A stretch of 64,000 bases of DNA from Planctomycetota bacterium. Its GTDB lineage: Bacteria; Planctomycetota; MHYJ01; JACQXL01; JACQZI01. Positions 17,827 to 26,793 of the stretch are shown piece by piece. Location: the NCBI GenBank assembly GCA_016207825.1, contig JACQZI010000008.1, positions 204,152-268,151 of the forward strand, read 5' to 3'. Positions within the stretch are counted from its first letter, which is position 1. Every line of letters starts with the position of its first letter. The translations under genes were made by a program, and so were the position numbers. Below the pieces are notes generated by a model. That model was not told the origin of the DNA, searched no databases, and saw only the letters and a list, made by a program, of their open reading frames with translations.

Positions 17827-18004
17827 GGGATTTTACCACAGAGTACACAGAGAATATTAATAAGATAATTTAGGACGAAAAAAGCCACAGAAAACCCTGA
17901 AACGCAATATAGGGCACTTCCAGCCGGTTTTAACGGAGACTGAATTTTAAGATTCCCCCTTATAAATCATTGAGTTATGACCAAACAGGGGGGGACTACC
18001 CTAG
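17827..18004. other. Non-coding, with CCACAGAG-type repeat
   Basis: No gene. It begins with ACCACAGAGTACACAGAG, a copy of a short interspersed repeat also seen near 17071 (opposite orientation) and 21244. A palindromic segment, GGGGGGACTACCCTAGTCCCCC, spans about 17989-18010 and could act as a bidirectional terminator hairpin. Confidence 0.4.
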
Positions 18005-18290
18005 TCCCCCTGGGGGTAGTCGGTATAATCTATGCATCTAAGCGGTAAAATCTGTGTGGTTAAACGGCATGGATAGTGGGGTAAAATGATATAGATGGTG
18101 GTGTAAATCGGTATAGATGGTGGGGTAAAACGGTATAGAATATATACCTAAATGGCAATCTTTGTACGGGTAAAAGATATGGATGGTGTGGTAAAAGGGT
18201 ATAAATGGTGGGGTAAAAGGGTATTCTCTGTGTATCCAGATGATTAGGATAGTGGGGTAAATCGGCAGAGAGTGGGGTGTAAACGGGGTG
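18005..18290 (+). repeat. Degenerate 22-nt tandem array A
   Basis: Thirteen consecutive 22-nt units can be laid out without a gap. The best-preserved ones read AGATGGTGGGGTAAAACGGT followed by AT (18115-18136); close copies sit at 18071, 18093, 18181 and 18203. Column 18 is G in all units, columns 14-16 are mostly AAA and the unit usually ends AT. The period is not a multiple of three and no reading frame crosses it, so it is not coding. The function is unknown; the rest of the gap to 18420 holds nothing I recognise. Confidence 0.75.
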
Positions 18291-18420
18291 AATACATTTT
18301 AAACAGTGACTTGTACGAGACTAATTATTATTTTTATCTCGTCAAAGTCTCCCGCCTACTGGCGAGGCTCGTCTCGATTCATCGGGGCGGCGTCCAGTCC
18401 CTGTTAATCATCATCCTTGG

Positions 18421-19089
18421 TTAATTCCCTGTTGGCATCCAATATTTCCCTCCCGGCCCTTTGACCGTAGTCGGGTCTTTGCCGGGCCATTTGAGGACTA
18501 TCTTAGCATCATCACTCCCGCAATCCGTGGCATAAATAATACCTTTTTCATTAATGATAAATATTGAATAACAATATGGGGTTCCGTATTTCTCAGGATA
18601 AGCGGTAAAAGCAAACTTGGAGCTATTGGCTGCTTTAATCTTATTGTCTCCGACCTGATTCTGATTGTATAGATTTCCTTCTTCATCAAAAAGCATTGCT
18701 TGATAATAATATCCATAGAGCGGTTTAGGTTTAATTGCGGCTTGTGCCCAGTTTTCCAAGATGGGGTAGTTGCCGAATACAGCATCAAAGGCAGGCTTAT
18801 AATCTGCCTCGGCTAAATAAAGAGTAATGAAAGCGGCAGGTTCATTTCTCCTTAATATCCTGTATAACCCAGAAATATCATAAGTCCAGTAATCATTTAA
18901 GCCGTTATTTTCCGGGTCAACCTGTCTCCAAGTGGCTTCTGCGGCATAAATTGATTTCAGCATTCCCGGTACTGTTAGTTCACCGGCAATAATACAATGG
19001 CGGCGTGGAGTGATAATAACAATTATAGCGGCAGTGATTATAAGTAGCATAATGGTTAATAACAAAATAACAATTCCTTTTTTGTTCAT
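18421..19089 (-). CDS. Pilin-like/DUF2950-like exported protein
   Basis: A 222-residue protein with one N-terminal hydrophobic segment (about residues 5-27) and a globular rest. The pattern WRQVDPENNGLNDYWTYDISGLYR and the final AFTAYPEKYGT...IYATDCGSDDAKIV...WPGKDPTT are shared with the gene at 21265, so the two are paralogues. The C-terminal layout resembles DUF2950 and planctomycete pseudopilin-like proteins. It is the last gene of an eight-gene minus-strand cluster. Role unknown; it is probably anchored in the inner membrane facing the periplasm. Confidence 0.7.
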   Translation of the reverse strand: MNKKGIVILLLTIMLLIITAAIIVIITPRRHCIIAGELTVPGMLKSIYAAEATWRQVDPENNGLNDYWTYDISGLYRILRRNEPAAFITLYLAEADYKPAFDAVFGNYPILENWAQAAIKPKPLYGYYYQAMLFDEEGNLYNQNQVGDNKIKAANSSKFAFTAYPEKYGTPYCYSIFIINEKGIIYATDCGSDDAKIVLKWPGKDPTTVKGPGGKYWMPTGN

Positions 19090-19123
19090 CTCTGCGTCCT
19101 CTGTGCCTCTACCTCAACGCACT

Positions 19124-19405
19124 TTATTTATATAGTAAAATTGCAATAAAGTAAAACAGTATAAAAGCAGGCAAAAACATTAAACCGCCAAAGAGGATAA
19201 AATCAATATCTGATGGTTTAATTAAACCTCGTTTACGAATAATAATAAACACACTTATTGATAAATGAAATGCTACGGTGATGATGCTAAAGAAAAGAAT
19301 AACTCTTCCATCTAAAATAAGAGAGGAACAAAACAATAGAAATAAATCTATAAGTAAGCCTAAAATAATTGCATCTTTTAGCGTTACTTTTTTATCTTTT
19401 CCCAT
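19124..19405 (-). CDS. Small integral membrane protein
   Basis: A 93-residue hydrophobic protein with three or four predicted membrane helices (around residues 10-30, 32-55 and 70-92) and charged loops. AT-rich. No family recognised. It lies 35 nt upstream of the DUF2950-like gene and in the same direction, so it is probably part of the same transcript. Confidence 0.6.
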   Translation of the reverse strand: MGKDKKVTLKDAIILGLLIDLFLLFCSSLILDGRVILFFSIITVAFHLSISVFIIIRKRGLIKPSDIDFILFGGLMFLPAFILFYFIAILLYK

Positions 19406-19472
19406 ATAGATTAATCTGTGTAATCAGTCCCGCCTCCGCTAACGCTTCGGGGACGTCGCTACTGCTCCGTGG

Positions 19473-20360
19473 CTACTTTCGCTCCACCACCTTATCCACT
19501 TCCTCCATCGCCTTTTTGACCTTGTCATAAGTCGCCTGGTTAATCACGCCTTTCTGGTAATATTTTTCCAGCAGTTTATTGTATTCCGCTATCATCTCCG
19601 GCCGGCGGTATAATCCGAAAGAACCCATGACATAACAGGTGACCACATTTATCTGGCTGACACCCAGTGATAATAAAATCAAGAGGATTCCTCCGGCGGC
19701 TTTTACCGCGGCTTTGGCTCCTTTTATCGGCGTTTTCGAAAGGGACTTGTTGTCCGGCCCTTTGGATTTTGCGAATAAGACAATAAATAAGATGAGCAAC
19801 GAGAAGAATATTATCTGGACAGACCACATTTCTATCATCAGCCATTTATATTTCTGGTAAAAGAGCATCGTCCCGGCGGAATAGATATAGATGCCTTCAT
19901 CCACCTTAACGGAGTAATTCCTGCCGGTATCCAGCGTGGCGGGGGAGTCCGCGAATAGTTTCTCGTCAAGTCCGGTCCGGTTTTCGTAGATAAAGGGCTC
20001 AAACCAGGGGGAAAGGATGCCCGCACCGTATGCGACCATTTCCCTTGATGAGCCGGAACGTCTTTCATTATATTCTTTGGGTAGTTTTCCCATGGGTTCT
20101 GGTAAATCATACCTGTCCCCGGCGAGTTTAGCCCTGAATTCCGTTAAGGCGGCAAGCCCTTCGTTGTTATCCGGATACTTGCCGTTTCTGGAGAGGTAAA
20201 CTTTAAGTTCCTGGGTAATAGTTTGCAGGTGTTCTCGCATGGTTCTGAAATGCCCATTATACCAGCCCGGTTCATAGGAATATTTAGGTTGGCTGCAGAA
20301 CATCCCGCCGAAGGCTAAAAGCAGGCAGGTACAGGCAAACCAGATGTGGCGCATATTCAT
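19473..20360 (-). CDS. Membrane protein with pseudopilin-like N-terminal domain
   Basis: About 295 residues from ATG 20360, chosen because AGGAG lies just upstream. The N-terminus has a hydrophobic segment ending in FGGMFCSQ, possibly a lipoprotein signal. The block LQTITQELKVYLSRNGKYPDNNEGLAAL resembles the GspG pseudopilin pattern for the major subunit after its helix. A second membrane segment lies near 175-195, a third near 225-250, and the C-terminus is helical and charged. Unassigned, in the C39-peptidase/pseudopilin operon. Confidence 0.62.
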   Translation of the reverse strand: MNMRHIWFACTCLLLAFGGMFCSQPKYSYEPGWYNGHFRTMREHLQTITQELKVYLSRNGKYPDNNEGLAALTEFRAKLAGDRYDLPEPMGKLPKEYNERRSGSSREMVAYGAGILSPWFEPFIYENRTGLDEKLFADSPATLDTGRNYSVKVDEGIYIYSAGTMLFYQKYKWLMIEMWSVQIIFFSLLILFIVLFAKSKGPDNKSLSKTPIKGAKAAVKAAGGILLILLSLGVSQINVVTCYVMGSFGLYRRPEMIAEYNKLLEKYYQKGVINQATYDKVKKAMEEVDKVVERK

Positions 20361-20412
20361 ATAAATTCTCCTTTCCGACAACAGGATTTAACGGATTAAA
20401 CAGGAGTTTAAA

Positions 20413-21231
20413 TCAGTTGAATCCGTGTAATCCCGTTGTTATAACGATGGCCGAACCGCGCCATTTATCCAGAAATTCTTCCTTAGTCAATCTATATTTT
20501 CCGGCCAAGGGGTCGGCTATAAACGCCTTATTATTTTCCGCCTTTAAGACGACTATCACATGGTCAACTACGGCGTTCCATTTGACATCCACTATGCAGG
20601 GCATATTTAATTTCTGCAGGGTTTCCCAGTCTGTTGAAATCAGGTCGACCTTTAATCCTTTATCGCGGCACTTTTGGGCGACGGCCATTGCCAGCGGGCA
20701 CATTTCCACTCCCAATCCGTAGCGGGTGTGGGATAAATACGCCATTTCCTTTTCGGTCGCATCAATCCCGAAGTGTTTAAGGAAAGTCACCGCGCTGGAT
20801 GCGCCGCAGGAGTAGCCGGTGGATTGCAGGCAGACGCCGTCCTTATTGATTCTGAACCTGGCGGGATTAATGCCGTTATCCATGAAAATCCAGTTGACCC
20901 GCGCTATCCCGAAGATAAAGACCATTAACGCGATAAAAGCCATTTCATACGGCAGGAATTTAGTTGTCACCTTTTTGATAGCCAGCCCGAAGAAGAAGGT
21001 GGCGAAAGGAATCCAGCCGATGATTTCCGTCAGGGGGCTGAGCCACAAAGGGATAAGGCGGTATTCCAGCGTCGGGTAGAAGCGGAAGACGCTGTAAAGG
21101 ATTAATGCCGCGAGGGAAAGTGAGGCGAAGGTAATCCAGTATTTATTCTCCATCCTGCCGACATAGCGCCAGCCGGCATAGAATCCGGCGAGGGAGAGAA
21201 GAATCAACAATATAAAATAAATATATTCCAT
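20413..21231 (-). CDS. Membrane-anchored C39-like cysteine peptidase
   Basis: About 272 residues from ATG 21231; the ORF can be extended to 21258 but the 21231 start leads directly into the first membrane helix. Three or four N-terminal membrane helices precede a papain-like C39 domain: GYSCGASSAVTFLKHFGI supplies the Cys, VKWNAVVDHVIVVL the His and FIADPLAGKYRL the Asp. C39 peptidases cut leader peptides after double glycine or act as substrate-binding domains. No ABC transporter is fused or nearby. The neighbours are pilin-like proteins, which could be substrates, but that is inference. Confidence 0.78.
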   Translation of the reverse strand: MEYIYFILLILLSLAGFYAGWRYVGRMENKYWITFASLSLAALILYSVFRFYPTLEYRLIPLWLSPLTEIIGWIPFATFFFGLAIKKVTTKFLPYEMAFIALMVFIFGIARVNWIFMDNGINPARFRINKDGVCLQSTGYSCGASSAVTFLKHFGIDATEKEMAYLSHTRYGLGVEMCPLAMAVAQKCRDKGLKVDLISTDWETLQKLNMPCIVDVKWNAVVDHVIVVLKAENNKAFIADPLAGKYRLTKEEFLDKWRGSAIVITTGLHGFN

Positions 21232-21264
21232 ATTAATACCTCTCACCACAGAGAACACAGAGAG

Positions 21265-22050
21265 TTATTTTCCTGCGTTAACCTGAGCCTGATTTTTATC
21301 GTCTTTCTTAAATAATACATAACCGGTTGAGATAATTATTATGATTAATACCAATACGCCCCAAAAGGTTAAAGGGGAATTATTATTCCTTGAGTAATAT
21401 GAGCCGTTTTCCATATTATGCCAGTAACGGGCGTTGGGGGTTATAGTGGTTGTCGGGTCTTTCCCCGGCCAATAGCGGATTATTTTATCTTGCTCGCTTC
21501 CGCAATCAGCCGCATAGACAATTCCATCCTCGCACATGATATATGTTAAATCTCCGCTTGACCCGTAAGCGGCCGGATAAGCGACGAAGGCGTATTTTAA
21601 TGGATTAGATGATTTAATCCCATGCAGTGTATTGCGATTATAAGGGGTTCCGTTTTCATCTGCCAGCATTGCCTGAACGTAATAGCCTGCTTTTGGTCCA
21701 AGCGTAGTGCTGATGCTCTCCCAGTTTTCGGTTGTTCCTCTTCCAAAGGTGTTATCTTTATGCCAGCCCGCATCGGATTTGGCAAGGTCTATTGTTATGT
21801 ATGCTGCTGGCATGCCGTCTTTTAACATCCGATACATGCCTGAGACATCGTATGTCCAATAATCGTTAATTCCATTATCATCAGGGTCGGTTTGTTTCCA
21901 TATGTCTTGGGCGGCACGGATTGCCTTCAACGCGCTGATAGCGGATGTTTCGTTGGCGGCTTTCCTGGAAGAATAGTTGTTGGGAATCGCGATAGCTATA
22001 ATAAGTAGCACTATGCATATAATTATAATAATCCATAATATGCGTTTCAT
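21265..22050 (-). CDS. Pilin-like/DUF2950-like exported protein, paralogue
   Basis: A 261-residue protein with an N-terminal membrane helix (IIIIICIVLLIIAIAIP) and a second near the C-terminus (WGVLVLIIIIISTGYVLFKK). The central region (IWKQTDPDDNGINDYWTYD; FVAYPAAYGSS; IVYAADCGSEQDKIIRYWPG) matches the protein at 18421 across most of its length. The N-terminal segment after the helix looks like a pseudopilin alpha-1 helix. It lies 34 nt upstream of the C39 peptidase gene and 17 nt downstream of the polytopic membrane protein. Confidence 0.7.
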   Translation of the reverse strand: MKRILWIIIIICIVLLIIAIAIPNNYSSRKAANETSAISALKAIRAAQDIWKQTDPDDNGINDYWTYDVSGMYRMLKDGMPAAYITIDLAKSDAGWHKDNTFGRGTTENWESISTTLGPKAGYYVQAMLADENGTPYNRNTLHGIKSSNPLKYAFVAYPAAYGSSGDLTYIMCEDGIVYAADCGSEQDKIIRYWPGKDPTTTITPNARYWHNMENGSYYSRNNNSPLTFWGVLVLIIIIISTGYVLFKKDDKNQAQVNAGK

Positions 22051-22066
22051 AAAGGAGGCTCCTATA

Positions 22067-23326
22067 TTAATTATGTTTCCCTTCGTTATTATGCAATGAC
22101 ATTAACTTCGCCTTCTTCAGGCTCACGAGGAATCCGAAGATAAAGACGACAAAGGCGCCGATAATGCTGACGATTCCCCATTGCTCTTTGGTTTCCGGAA
22201 GAAGGTCTTCAATCCATTCAAGCCACCTTTCTATGGTTTTGCCAATCATGGTTAAGTCGTAACCCATGAAAGATATCAAGAGGAAAATAGCGCTGAAACC
22301 CAGCGGCAGTTTCCTACGGTAAACCATGAAGAAATAGAAGAATACCAGCGCCGATAGGGTAAGGCTTATCCTTAAAGGCGATATCGCAATAGGGACGAGC
22401 GCTGATTTATTTAAGACAAGCTTGGCAGGGAAATCGAGCGTGATTAATACGGCGCTTATCGGCAGGGCGTATTGTATCCAGTGAAGTATCTTCCCTTCTT
22501 TCCAGTGCGGCTTAAGCTCGGCGATAATCACGGCAAAGGCGATTAAGAACGTTGCCAGGAAACAGAGGTAAAAAGTCGAGCTGACAATCCAGGTCATGGT
22601 TGCCAGATGGATAAACGCCATTGAGCTGAGTATCAAAGAGAAAGCAAGATGCGTCTTTTCCCTGAATCCGGAAGATTCGCCTTTCTTGTTTGAGATGCCT
22701 AAGAGGGCAATCGGTATAATTCCGGCTGTTGACCAGATGATGAACATGAGCATTTCGTTATTAAATCCCTGCCGGATACCCAGCGCGATGATATTGCCGA
22801 ATAAATAGAGGAAGACCATCCCGATAACCATGAAGCGGTAAAAGATGGGCGAGAGGGAAAGATTCAGGTATTTTACAATTAAAAATATCTTTGTGGCGGA
22901 GAGACCGATTGCCAGCATGCTCAAGAAGAGTCCCGCCCACAAGCCCTGGAACTGGAAGACCGGATTTATTAATGTAACGTCCGCCAGGAAAAAACCTTCG
23001 ATAATCAGGAGGATAATGCCGTCGCGGAAGACCTGCTTTTTAACCATAATGTAAATTGCCGTGACGATAAGGATTACTTCATATACGTTTACGATGGATA
23101 AATATATTAATATGTCGGCAAGGCTTCTTGCTCCTTGTTGGAAAGGGGAGAGGACGAGATAACAGCCGATAATCATCAAGAGTGCGCTGATGAGATAGAA
23201 CGGGTTATTGAACATCAAGAGTTCCTTTAAGGATTTCTTGGGTTCTTTGGGCTTATCCGATTCATCGGACCGTGGTATTTCAGGTATGTTTTCCGGATAT
23301 TCGGGATTAATATTTTCTTCTTCCAT
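22067..23326 (-). CDS. Polytopic membrane protein of unknown function
   Basis: A 419-residue protein with an acidic proline-rich N-terminal tail (about 45 residues) followed by roughly ten or eleven hydrophobic helices and a short basic tail. No catalytic motif stands out. GAGAGGT just upstream supports the start. Within the operon it could be a membrane platform for the pilin-like proteins, but nothing in the sequence proves it. Confidence 0.65.
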   Translation of the reverse strand: MEEENINPEYPENIPEIPRSDESDKPKEPKKSLKELLMFNNPFYLISALLMIIGCYLVLSPFQQGARSLADILIYLSIVNVYEVILIVTAIYIMVKKQVFRDGIILLIIEGFFLADVTLINPVFQFQGLWAGLFLSMLAIGLSATKIFLIVKYLNLSLSPIFYRFMVIGMVFLYLFGNIIALGIRQGFNNEMLMFIIWSTAGIIPIALLGISNKKGESSGFREKTHLAFSLILSSMAFIHLATMTWIVSSTFYLCFLATFLIAFAVIIAELKPHWKEGKILHWIQYALPISAVLITLDFPAKLVLNKSALVPIAISPLRISLTLSALVFFYFFMVYRRKLPLGFSAIFLLISFMGYDLTMIGKTIERWLEWIEDLLPETKEQWGIVSIIGAFVVFIFGFLVSLKKAKLMSLHNNEGKHN

Positions 23327-23399
23327 ATGATACCTCTCTTTCTTTAGTGATAGGCATCCCTGCCCCGCATTAAACAGGGCAGGGAATAACTATTTCCGG

Positions 23400-23954
23400 T
23401 TATTTCTTGTAATCGCTTGCTTTGTCTGTCAGATACTTGTCGGCTTCCTCCCATTCCGGAGAGCCTTTTTTTACCTCTTTCACGCTTCCGCCGAAATAGA
23501 GGATATTGATGGTATCGTCCCCGTGGTTTCCGGGCAAATCCGCCGCTATCGGCTTGGTCCCGATTGTTCCGGCGCTGACATCGTAATTGGGTCCCCTGTA
23601 ATGGCATAAACCGAAACTTCCTTCCCCGCCTTTTACCGGGCAGACATAAAACAGATGCTTATTTATTTCGTCCTTTAAAGCCGATTCGTCAGGAGAGGGG
23701 AGAGTTCTCAAAACCTCCCAGAATGCCGGGCCTCGGTAGTTGTCGCCCTGCGGATAAGCGCCTTTGCTGATGTCATTGACGTAGGTAACCAGCGCCGTGA
23801 ATAAATGTTTCTGCAGGTTTTGAGTGCAGGCGGCTTTCCTGGCTTTGATTGTGCCGGTCGATATCGCAGGCAGAAGCACCACCGCCAAAATAGCGATAAT
23901 GGCAATAACCACCAGGAGTTCTATCAGGGTAAAGCCTTTGTTATCCCTTTTCAT
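23400..23954 (-). CDS. Type II secretion/type IV pilus pseudopilin
   Basis: A 184-residue protein with the class III signal MKRDNKGFTLIELLVVIAII: cleavage after Gly, Glu at mature position 5 and a long hydrophobic helix. The rest is a small globular domain with a CPVKGGEGSFG segment. Such proteins are cut and methylated by prepilin peptidase and assembled into (pseudo)pili. No peptidase or assembly ATPase is in the window, so it must use machinery encoded elsewhere. It is the second gene of the minus-strand cluster. Confidence 0.85.
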   Translation of the reverse strand: MKRDNKGFTLIELLVVIAIIAILAVVLLPAISTGTIKARKAACTQNLQKHLFTALVTYVNDISKGAYPQGDNYRGPAFWEVLRTLPSPDESALKDEINKHLFYVCPVKGGEGSFGLCHYRGPNYDVSAGTIGTKPIAADLPGNHGDDTINILYFGGSVKEVKKGSPEWEEADKYLTDKASDYKK

Positions 23955-24066
23955 AGCTCTTTCCTCCTTTCTTTAGAGCCAGTTAGCTATTTCGACTCAG
24001 CGAGGCGAAAGAGCGTTACTGGGTCTTAGTCCCCCTACGATATGTCGGGGGATAGTTCATAATTAG

Positions 24067-24507
24067 TTATTTCTTCTTTATCAGTTTATTCAGTTTCGCG
24101 GTATCCGAAAATATCTGGATAAAACCGCACTTTGGGCAGCTTTTGGCTTCTATATTGACATTGCTTTCTAAGAATGTAAAGAATTTAGTCTTTATAGGTT
24201 TAAAATAGACCTTGCCTGTCCCGGCAATCCTGCCCGGGATTAAGACCGAATGCCCGCAGGCAACGCATTTAGTCCCGTATTTTTCGGCTTCTTTCTCTCC
24301 GGTGAATTTGGTGACCATGAGCTCGAGGTCTTCCTGCTTAAAGCGGGTGGAATCGCCCACCTTAAAGTAGGTGAGCTTGCCGTCTTTCATCCAGCGGAAG
24401 ATGGTCTGCTCGCTCACGTCCAGGTAATCGCATGCCTCGCGGATGGAATACCAGTCCCGGCTTTCAGTCCTTTCCGGCGGGGCAGGGGTCTTTGTTTTCT
24501 CTACCAT
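24067..24507 (-). CDS. Excisionase-type HTH protein with zinc-ribbon C-terminus
   Basis: A 146-residue protein from ATG 24507, which has AAAGGAG just upstream; an ATG 15 nt earlier is less likely. Residues 17-65 form a MerR/excisionase (HTH_17) winged helix: YSIREACDYLDVSEQTIFRWMK and the wing with RFKQEDLE. The C-terminal half has CVACGH and later CPKCGF, one likely zinc site. It is the first gene of the pilin-like/C39 cluster and is the natural candidate for its regulator. It is followed by a 112-nt gap to the pseudopilin gene. Confidence 0.75.
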   Translation of the reverse strand: MVEKTKTPAPPERTESRDWYSIREACDYLDVSEQTIFRWMKDGKLTYFKVGDSTRFKQEDLELMVTKFTGEKEAEKYGTKCVACGHSVLIPGRIAGTGKVYFKPIKTKFFTFLESNVNIEAKSCPKCGFIQIFSDTAKLNKLIKKK

Positions 24508-24756
24508 ACAAACTCCTTTCAATTTTAAACACGAATCACACTAAAGGACGAATGACACGAATTATTCGTGCTATTCGTGTTCGAATTTTCTCTTGAATTA
24601 CTCATATAGTTTATTACTATCTTTTACTGACTTCTACTATAAGTATAACACATGTCAGTGTTTTGTCAAGTAAAATATTATTTTTATGGAAAGATTTTTA
24701 GCCACTGATTTCACAGATTTCCTTTGCACCTTTGCGGTGATGAACGATTGTTTTAC

Positions 24757-24785
24757 TTGAATACAGTGTCTTATTCGGGTAGAAT
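24757..24785 (+). promoter_or_regulatory. Promoter of the beta-barrel gene
   Basis: TTGAAT, 17-nt spacer, TAGAAT ending 9 nt before ATG 24795. No Shine-Dalgarno site. Confidence 0.55.
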
Positions 24786-24794
24786 CGGCTGATA

Positions 24795-25571
24795 ATGAGA
24801 ACCATAAATATCGGTTTGTTTGGGGTGTTCCTGTGCCTGTCCGTTTGCGGATTGTACGCGGCGGAGAACTACCGTGATATCTTTTCTTATTCCAGGCATA
24901 AGTTCGACGAAGATTCCGCCGGCGTTTCCGCGCTTGACCGGAGCGCGGTGATTGAAAATAGTTTCTTCTTAAAGGCCGCCTACTCGGCTTCCGTGGTTAT
25001 CAAGAGCTTCCAGGATGTCCGGGACGGATGGAAGAACAATATCCTTTCGACCGGGACAATTTACAAGCCCGATAAGGATAGCCAGTTAGAAGTTACTTAC
25101 GGCTACGGGGAAGATTCCGATGACAACCGGGCGAATTATTTCCTCCTGGATATAACCGAGGGTGAGCAAAAAGAGCTGATAGGGCTGGGCGCCCAGCATA
25201 ATAAGTATTCAAAATATAATTACACCGCCCTATATCTCTCCATGAAATACGAGATAAATATAAAAGCAGCCGTGCGTGGCAGGTATTACTTGAGCTACGA
25301 TTCCGAGCACCATTATGATTACCGCGTCTGGGCGGAGCTGGAATACACGGCTTATAAAAAGATTTATCTTAACGCCGGTTTTGCCATCGGCGACCGTTTT
25401 TATACCGAGGAATACGGCCCGGTAAGCCGGGGCGATTATTATTCGGTTTCAGGAGGGGCGGGGCTTAAATTAAGCGAGAATATGTCCGTAAGGTTTAATT
25501 ACGAATATATCTCGCGCGAGGCAGAATTCCGGGACGCTAAAAACACCGTATTGCTGGACTGGAAGTTTTAA
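24795..25571 (+). CDS. Putative outer-membrane beta-barrel protein
   Basis: A 258-residue protein with a signal peptide (cut near GLYA-AENY) and then alternating polar/hydrophobic strands rich in Tyr (YTALYLSMKYEINI; YRVWAELEYTAYKKIYLNAG). It ends in a C-terminal phenylalanine (LLDWKF), the usual insertion signal of outer-membrane barrels. No named family is recognised. Alone on the plus strand, 44 nt before asd. Confidence 0.65.
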   Translation: MRTINIGLFGVFLCLSVCGLYAAENYRDIFSYSRHKFDEDSAGVSALDRSAVIENSFFLKAAYSASVVIKSFQDVRDGWKNNILSTGTIYKPDKDSQLEVTYGYGEDSDDNRANYFLLDITEGEQKELIGLGAQHNKYSKYNYTALYLSMKYEINIKAAVRGRYYLSYDSEHHYDYRVWAELEYTAYKKIYLNAGFAIGDRFYTEEYGPVSRGDYYSVSGGAGLKLSENMSVRFNYEYISREAEFRDAKNTVLLDWKF

Positions 25572-25615
25572 CGGTTGGCTAAGGAAAAGTATAGATATAA
25601 CCGATTATTAGACAT

Positions 25616-26734
25616 ATGGAACGCAAATACAATATTGCCGTGGTCGGCGCGACCGGCGCGGTGGGACTGGAAATACTGAAGATTCTTGCCGAGCGCCGTT
25701 TCCCGGTCAAGAGCTTACATCTATATGCCTCGGAGAGGTCGGCAGGAAGAATACTAACGTTTAAGAGTTTAAAGTTCAAGGTTCAAGAGTTAAAGAGGGA
25801 TTCGTTTAAAGAGGTTGATTTTGCCTTCTTTTCACCCGGCAGCGCGGTTAGCAAAAAATGGGTGCCAATAGCCCAAAAGAGCGGGGCGGTGGTAATCGAT
25901 AACACCAGCGCCTTCCGTATGGATAAGAATGTTCCGCTGGTCGTTCCGGAGGTCAATGCCCATACGCTTAAGAGCCATAAAGGCATTATTGCTAATCCGA
26001 ACTGCGCGACCATCCAGTTGGTGGTTGCCTTAAAACCCTTGCATGATTACGCCCGGATTAAAAGGATAGTGGTGACCACGTTCCAATCCGTTTCCGGGGC
26101 GGGCCTGCGCGCCTTGAGTGAAATGGAGCAAGAGGCAAGGCTTTACCTCAAATCCCAAACCACAAATTCCAATTTCCAATTTCACCGGCGAATCTTTCCC
26201 CACCAGATTGCCTTTAACATAATTCCCCAGATACCGCAATCGGATGCTTTTGAACCAACCGGATATACCGGGGAAGAAACCAAGGTAATCAATGAAACCA
26301 AAAAGATAATGGGGGATTATTCCATAAAAGTCACTTCAACCTGCGTGCGCATGCCGGTTTACCGTTGCCACAGCGAATCGGTGAATATAGAAACCGCCAA
26401 GCCCTTATCCGTATCAAAGGCGCGTGAACTCTTGCGCAAGGCACCCGGTGTAAGGCTTATGGATGATGTATCCAAAGAACTTTACCCGACTCCCGCGGAG
26501 CTTGCCGGATGCGATGCGGTTTATGTCGGGCGCATCCGGAAAGACGCTACGGTAAAAAACGGCCTGAATCTGTGGGTGGTATCGGATAACATCAGGAAAG
26601 GCGCCGCTCTTAATGCCGTTCAGATTGCGGAGATTCTCACCGCCGAGGCGCCCCATTCCTGCCGTCAGGGACTCCCTATCATTCGGGTGTCCCCGAATTC
26701 CGCTTCGCGGGAGGAGCGGGGCAAAGGACGCTGA
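25616..26734 (+). CDS. asd: Aspartate-semialdehyde dehydrogenase
   Basis: Makes aspartate semialdehyde from aspartyl phosphate for lysine, diaminopimelate, threonine and methionine. 372 residues against about 335-345 usual. NIAVVGATGAVGLEIL is the NADP site; the catalytic cysteine is Cys130 in ANPNCATIQL, and the FPHQIAFN and RMPVYRCHSESV blocks are conserved. The normal end is near VQIAEIL; the last 30 or so residues (GLPIIRVSPNSASREER) are translated from a GC-rich palindromic repeat (about 26668-26726) that has replaced the native end. A further low-complexity stretch, SQTTNSNFQFH, is also atypical. Confidence 0.9.
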   Translation: MERKYNIAVVGATGAVGLEILKILAERRFPVKSLHLYASERSAGRILTFKSLKFKVQELKRDSFKEVDFAFFSPGSAVSKKWVPIAQKSGAVVIDNTSAFRMDKNVPLVVPEVNAHTLKSHKGIIANPNCATIQLVVALKPLHDYARIKRIVVTTFQSVSGAGLRALSEMEQEARLYLKSQTTNSNFQFHRRIFPHQIAFNIIPQIPQSDAFEPTGYTGEETKVINETKKIMGDYSIKVTSTCVRMPVYRCHSESVNIETAKPLSVSKARELLRKAPGVRLMDDVSKELYPTPAELAGCDAVYVGRIRKDATVKNGLNLWVVSDNIRKGAALNAVQIAEILTAEAPHSCRQGLPIIRVSPNSASREERGKGR

Positions 26735-26757
26735 GAAAGAAATAAATCATTTTTGCC

Positions 26758-26786
26758 TTGATTCCTGGCTAAATATTTGATAAAAT
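26758..26786 (+). promoter_or_regulatory. rnhA promoter
   Basis: TTGATT, 17-nt spacer, TAAAAT ending 7 nt before ATG 26794. Confidence 0.6.
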
Positions 26787-26793
26787 TCATATT

